Shown in pieces: positions 57,234 through 58,275 of a stretch of DNA of 58,275 nt. The position numbers and the translations under genes were made by a program. The first letter of the stretch is position 1, and every line of letters begins with the position of its first letter. Source of the stretch: a virus; IMG/VR virus record IMGVR_UViG_3300042328_000969, positions 1 to 58,275 of that record. One strand, 5' to 3'. The notes under the pieces were generated by a model that was not told the origin of the DNA, did no database searches, and saw only the letters and a list, made by a program, of their open reading frames with translations.

Positions 57234-58275
57234 TATGCTGACTTCCCAACCAGCGCACCATATAAGGTTGAGCTGATTTTCCAAAAGACGAGAGTGTTAC
57301 TTGCACTGAGTGTAGGCGCAGTATTTCCAGCCGCTGTTACCCATGTGGTTGTAGGCCAGTTGATTGTGTATGAGCTACCGTTAGTAAGCAAAAGTGAAAT
57401 GCTTTGACCAGACGATAAACTGTCAGTAAAGGTGACTGTACCCGCAGCAGCACATGACAGGGTTGTACCAGTAGATGGGTTTAATGCAATTGAGCCAGAC
57501 GTAGCAAGCGTAGCCACCTTCTCTGTATAAGCATCTAGGGTTAAGTTACCCGTCATCGTGCCACCAGCTAATGACAAAGTACCAGCAAAAGATTGCCCAG
57601 CCGCAAACGTAATTGCACCTGTCATCGTACCGCCAGACAGCGCTAAATATCCCGATGCAGGCAAGTAAGAAGTTATCCATGCGCTACCACTATAAACGCG
57701 CATTTCACTACTTGTTGTATTCCAATACAGCGCACCAGTAAGCAGTGCATTACCATCGTTATCAACTGATGGGTCAGAGGATTTAGCGCCAAGATAACGA
57801 TCATCAAATGAATCATAACTAGCCGCTGCTGCGGTAGCACTACTTGCAGCATTGGTAGCTGAAGTTGATGCGTTAGATGCCTGTGTTGTTGCAGTTGAAG
57901 CCGAAGCCGATGCGTTAGTAGCCGAAGTGCTTGCATTAGATGCCTGTGTACTTGCTGTTGATGCACTTGTCGATGCCGCTGATGCGCTACTTGCGGCATT
58001 AGTAGCCGAGGTTGAAGCGTTGCTTGCCTGTGTACTTGCTGTTGATGCGCTACTTGCAGCATTGGAAGCTGACGTACTTGCCGCTGATGCGCTACTTGCG
58101 GCATTGGTAGCTGAGGTGCTTGCATTAGATGCTGAGGTACTTGCCGCTGATGCACTTGCCGCTGCGGCTGTTGCCGATACCCCTGCATCGTGAGCGTAAA
58201 TAGCTGAGTTTGGCGTTAAATGGAAAAACCCTGTTGACGTACTATAGCGAACATCGATAACCGCTCCAGCGCTAA
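57233..58275 (-). CDS. Tail fibre, allele B (5' end outside window)
   Basis: The frame is open from the last base to the stop at 57233, giving 347 visible residues. It enters at SAGAVIDVRYSTSTGFFHLT, identical to the N-terminal domain of the 1346-2362 fibre, so the missing first 111 residues are probably those at 2029-2362. A 120-residue AST/ASN shaft follows, then YDSFDDRYLGAK, a LYWN motif and repeats with LSGGTMTG. The C-terminal domain is beta-rich. It is coupled to the DUF7483-like protein. Confidence 0.8.
   Translation of the reverse strand, partial: SAGAVIDVRYSTSTGFFHLTPNSAIYAHDAGVSATAAAASASAASTSASNASTSATNAASSASAASTSASNAASSASTASTQASNASTSATNAASSASAASTSASTASTQASNASTSATNASASASTATTQASNASTSATNAASSATAAAASYDSFDDRYLGAKSSDPSVDNDGNALLTGALYWNTTSSEMRVYSGSAWITSYLPASGYLALSGGTMTGAITFAAGQSFAGTLSLAGGTMTGNLTLDAYTEKVATLATSGSIALNPSTGTTLSCAAAGTVTFTDSLSSGQSISLLLTNGSSYTINWPTTTWVTAAGNTAPTLSASNTLVFWKISSTLYGALVGKSA
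57800..58160 (-). repeat. Ala/Ser/Thr shaft-coding repeats in fibre B
   Basis: Degenerate 21- to 24-base units encoding ASTSASNAS and ASSATNA repeat along this stretch. A matching set lies at 1660-1930 in allele A. The repeats code for a trimeric coiled fibre shaft and give long homology for recombination. Confidence 0.8.
58149..58275. repeat. 127-bp exact direct repeat, copy 2
   Basis: It is identical to 1902-2028 and runs to the very last base of the window. Confidence 0.95.

Noticed and set aside
57800-58160. CRISPR-like regular repeats
   Set aside because: The units are degenerate, codon-periodic and in frame with a fibre protein; there are no unique spacers between conserved repeats.
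1-58275. Direct terminal repeats of the phage genome
   Set aside because: The end of the window matches an internal segment (1902-2028), not the first bases, so it is not a simple terminal or circularisation overlap.

Overview
The window is almost entirely the genome of a short-tailed (podovirus-like) bacteriophage, AT-rich (roughly 40% G+C by eye), most likely of a Gram-negative host. The grounds are: a PBSX-type terminase pair, a podovirus-style portal, an N4 gp56-like capsid protein, tail-tube adaptor and nozzle-like proteins, a 3,578-residue polyvalent internal virion protein, no tail-sheath or tape-measure genes, a T4-type lysozyme, and a near-perfect Fur box. I see no integrase, RNA polymerase, reverse transcriptase or tRNA. 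The host genus cannot be named from the sequence.

Layout. Bases 31803 down to 1 (minus strand) are the late operon: internal virion proteins, terminase, portal, scaffold, capsid, tail tube, structural proteins, a cupin/dioxygenase protein and tail fibre. Bases 31850-33047 are a control region with a lysine/glycine-rich micro-ORF, a strong terminator, a rha-type regulator and a Fur-box-like site. Bases 33048-53644 (plus strand) are early genes: small unknown proteins, a DUF2800 nuclease, a DUF2815 SSB-like protein, a very large structured noncoding region, family B DNA polymerase, VRR-NUC nuclease, an intein-containing SNF2 helicase, then many tiny genes and nucleotide-metabolism genes (TSCPD/NrdJb-like, dUTPase, ThyX). 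The primase-helicase and a YdaS/Cro-like regulator (36213-38954) run the other way, beside an iteron-like cluster that is a good origin candidate. Bases 53661-58275 (minus) hold lysozyme, holin-like proteins, a fibre chaperone and a second tail-fibre locus.

The ends matter. The last 127 bases of the window repeat bases 1902-2028 exactly and in the same reading frame. Joining 58275 to 2029 gives one uninterrupted late operon that ends with the lysis genes. Bases 1-1901 are then a second version of the fibre tip behind the same N-terminal module. The window therefore probably holds a circular or permuted genome of about 56.2 kb plus an alternative receptor-binding allele, or a tandem duplication of the fibre head.

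The two most unusual items are (i) the 41973-42839 gap, which folds into a roughly 830-nt ornate RNA with two paralogous domains, each opened by the same hairpin and closed by a perfect 16-17 bp long-range helix of different sequence, and ending in an intrinsic terminator; and (ii) the intein in motif II of the SNF2 helicase, where a NUMOD3-like homing endonuclease is encoded in a different reading frame from the Hint domain while both frames stay open. Other notable items are the micro-ORF with a perfect Shine-Dalgarno, a duplicated 5'-leader RNA element, a repeated hairpin in front of late genes, and a gp88-like domain present both in the giant virion protein and as a free early protein.
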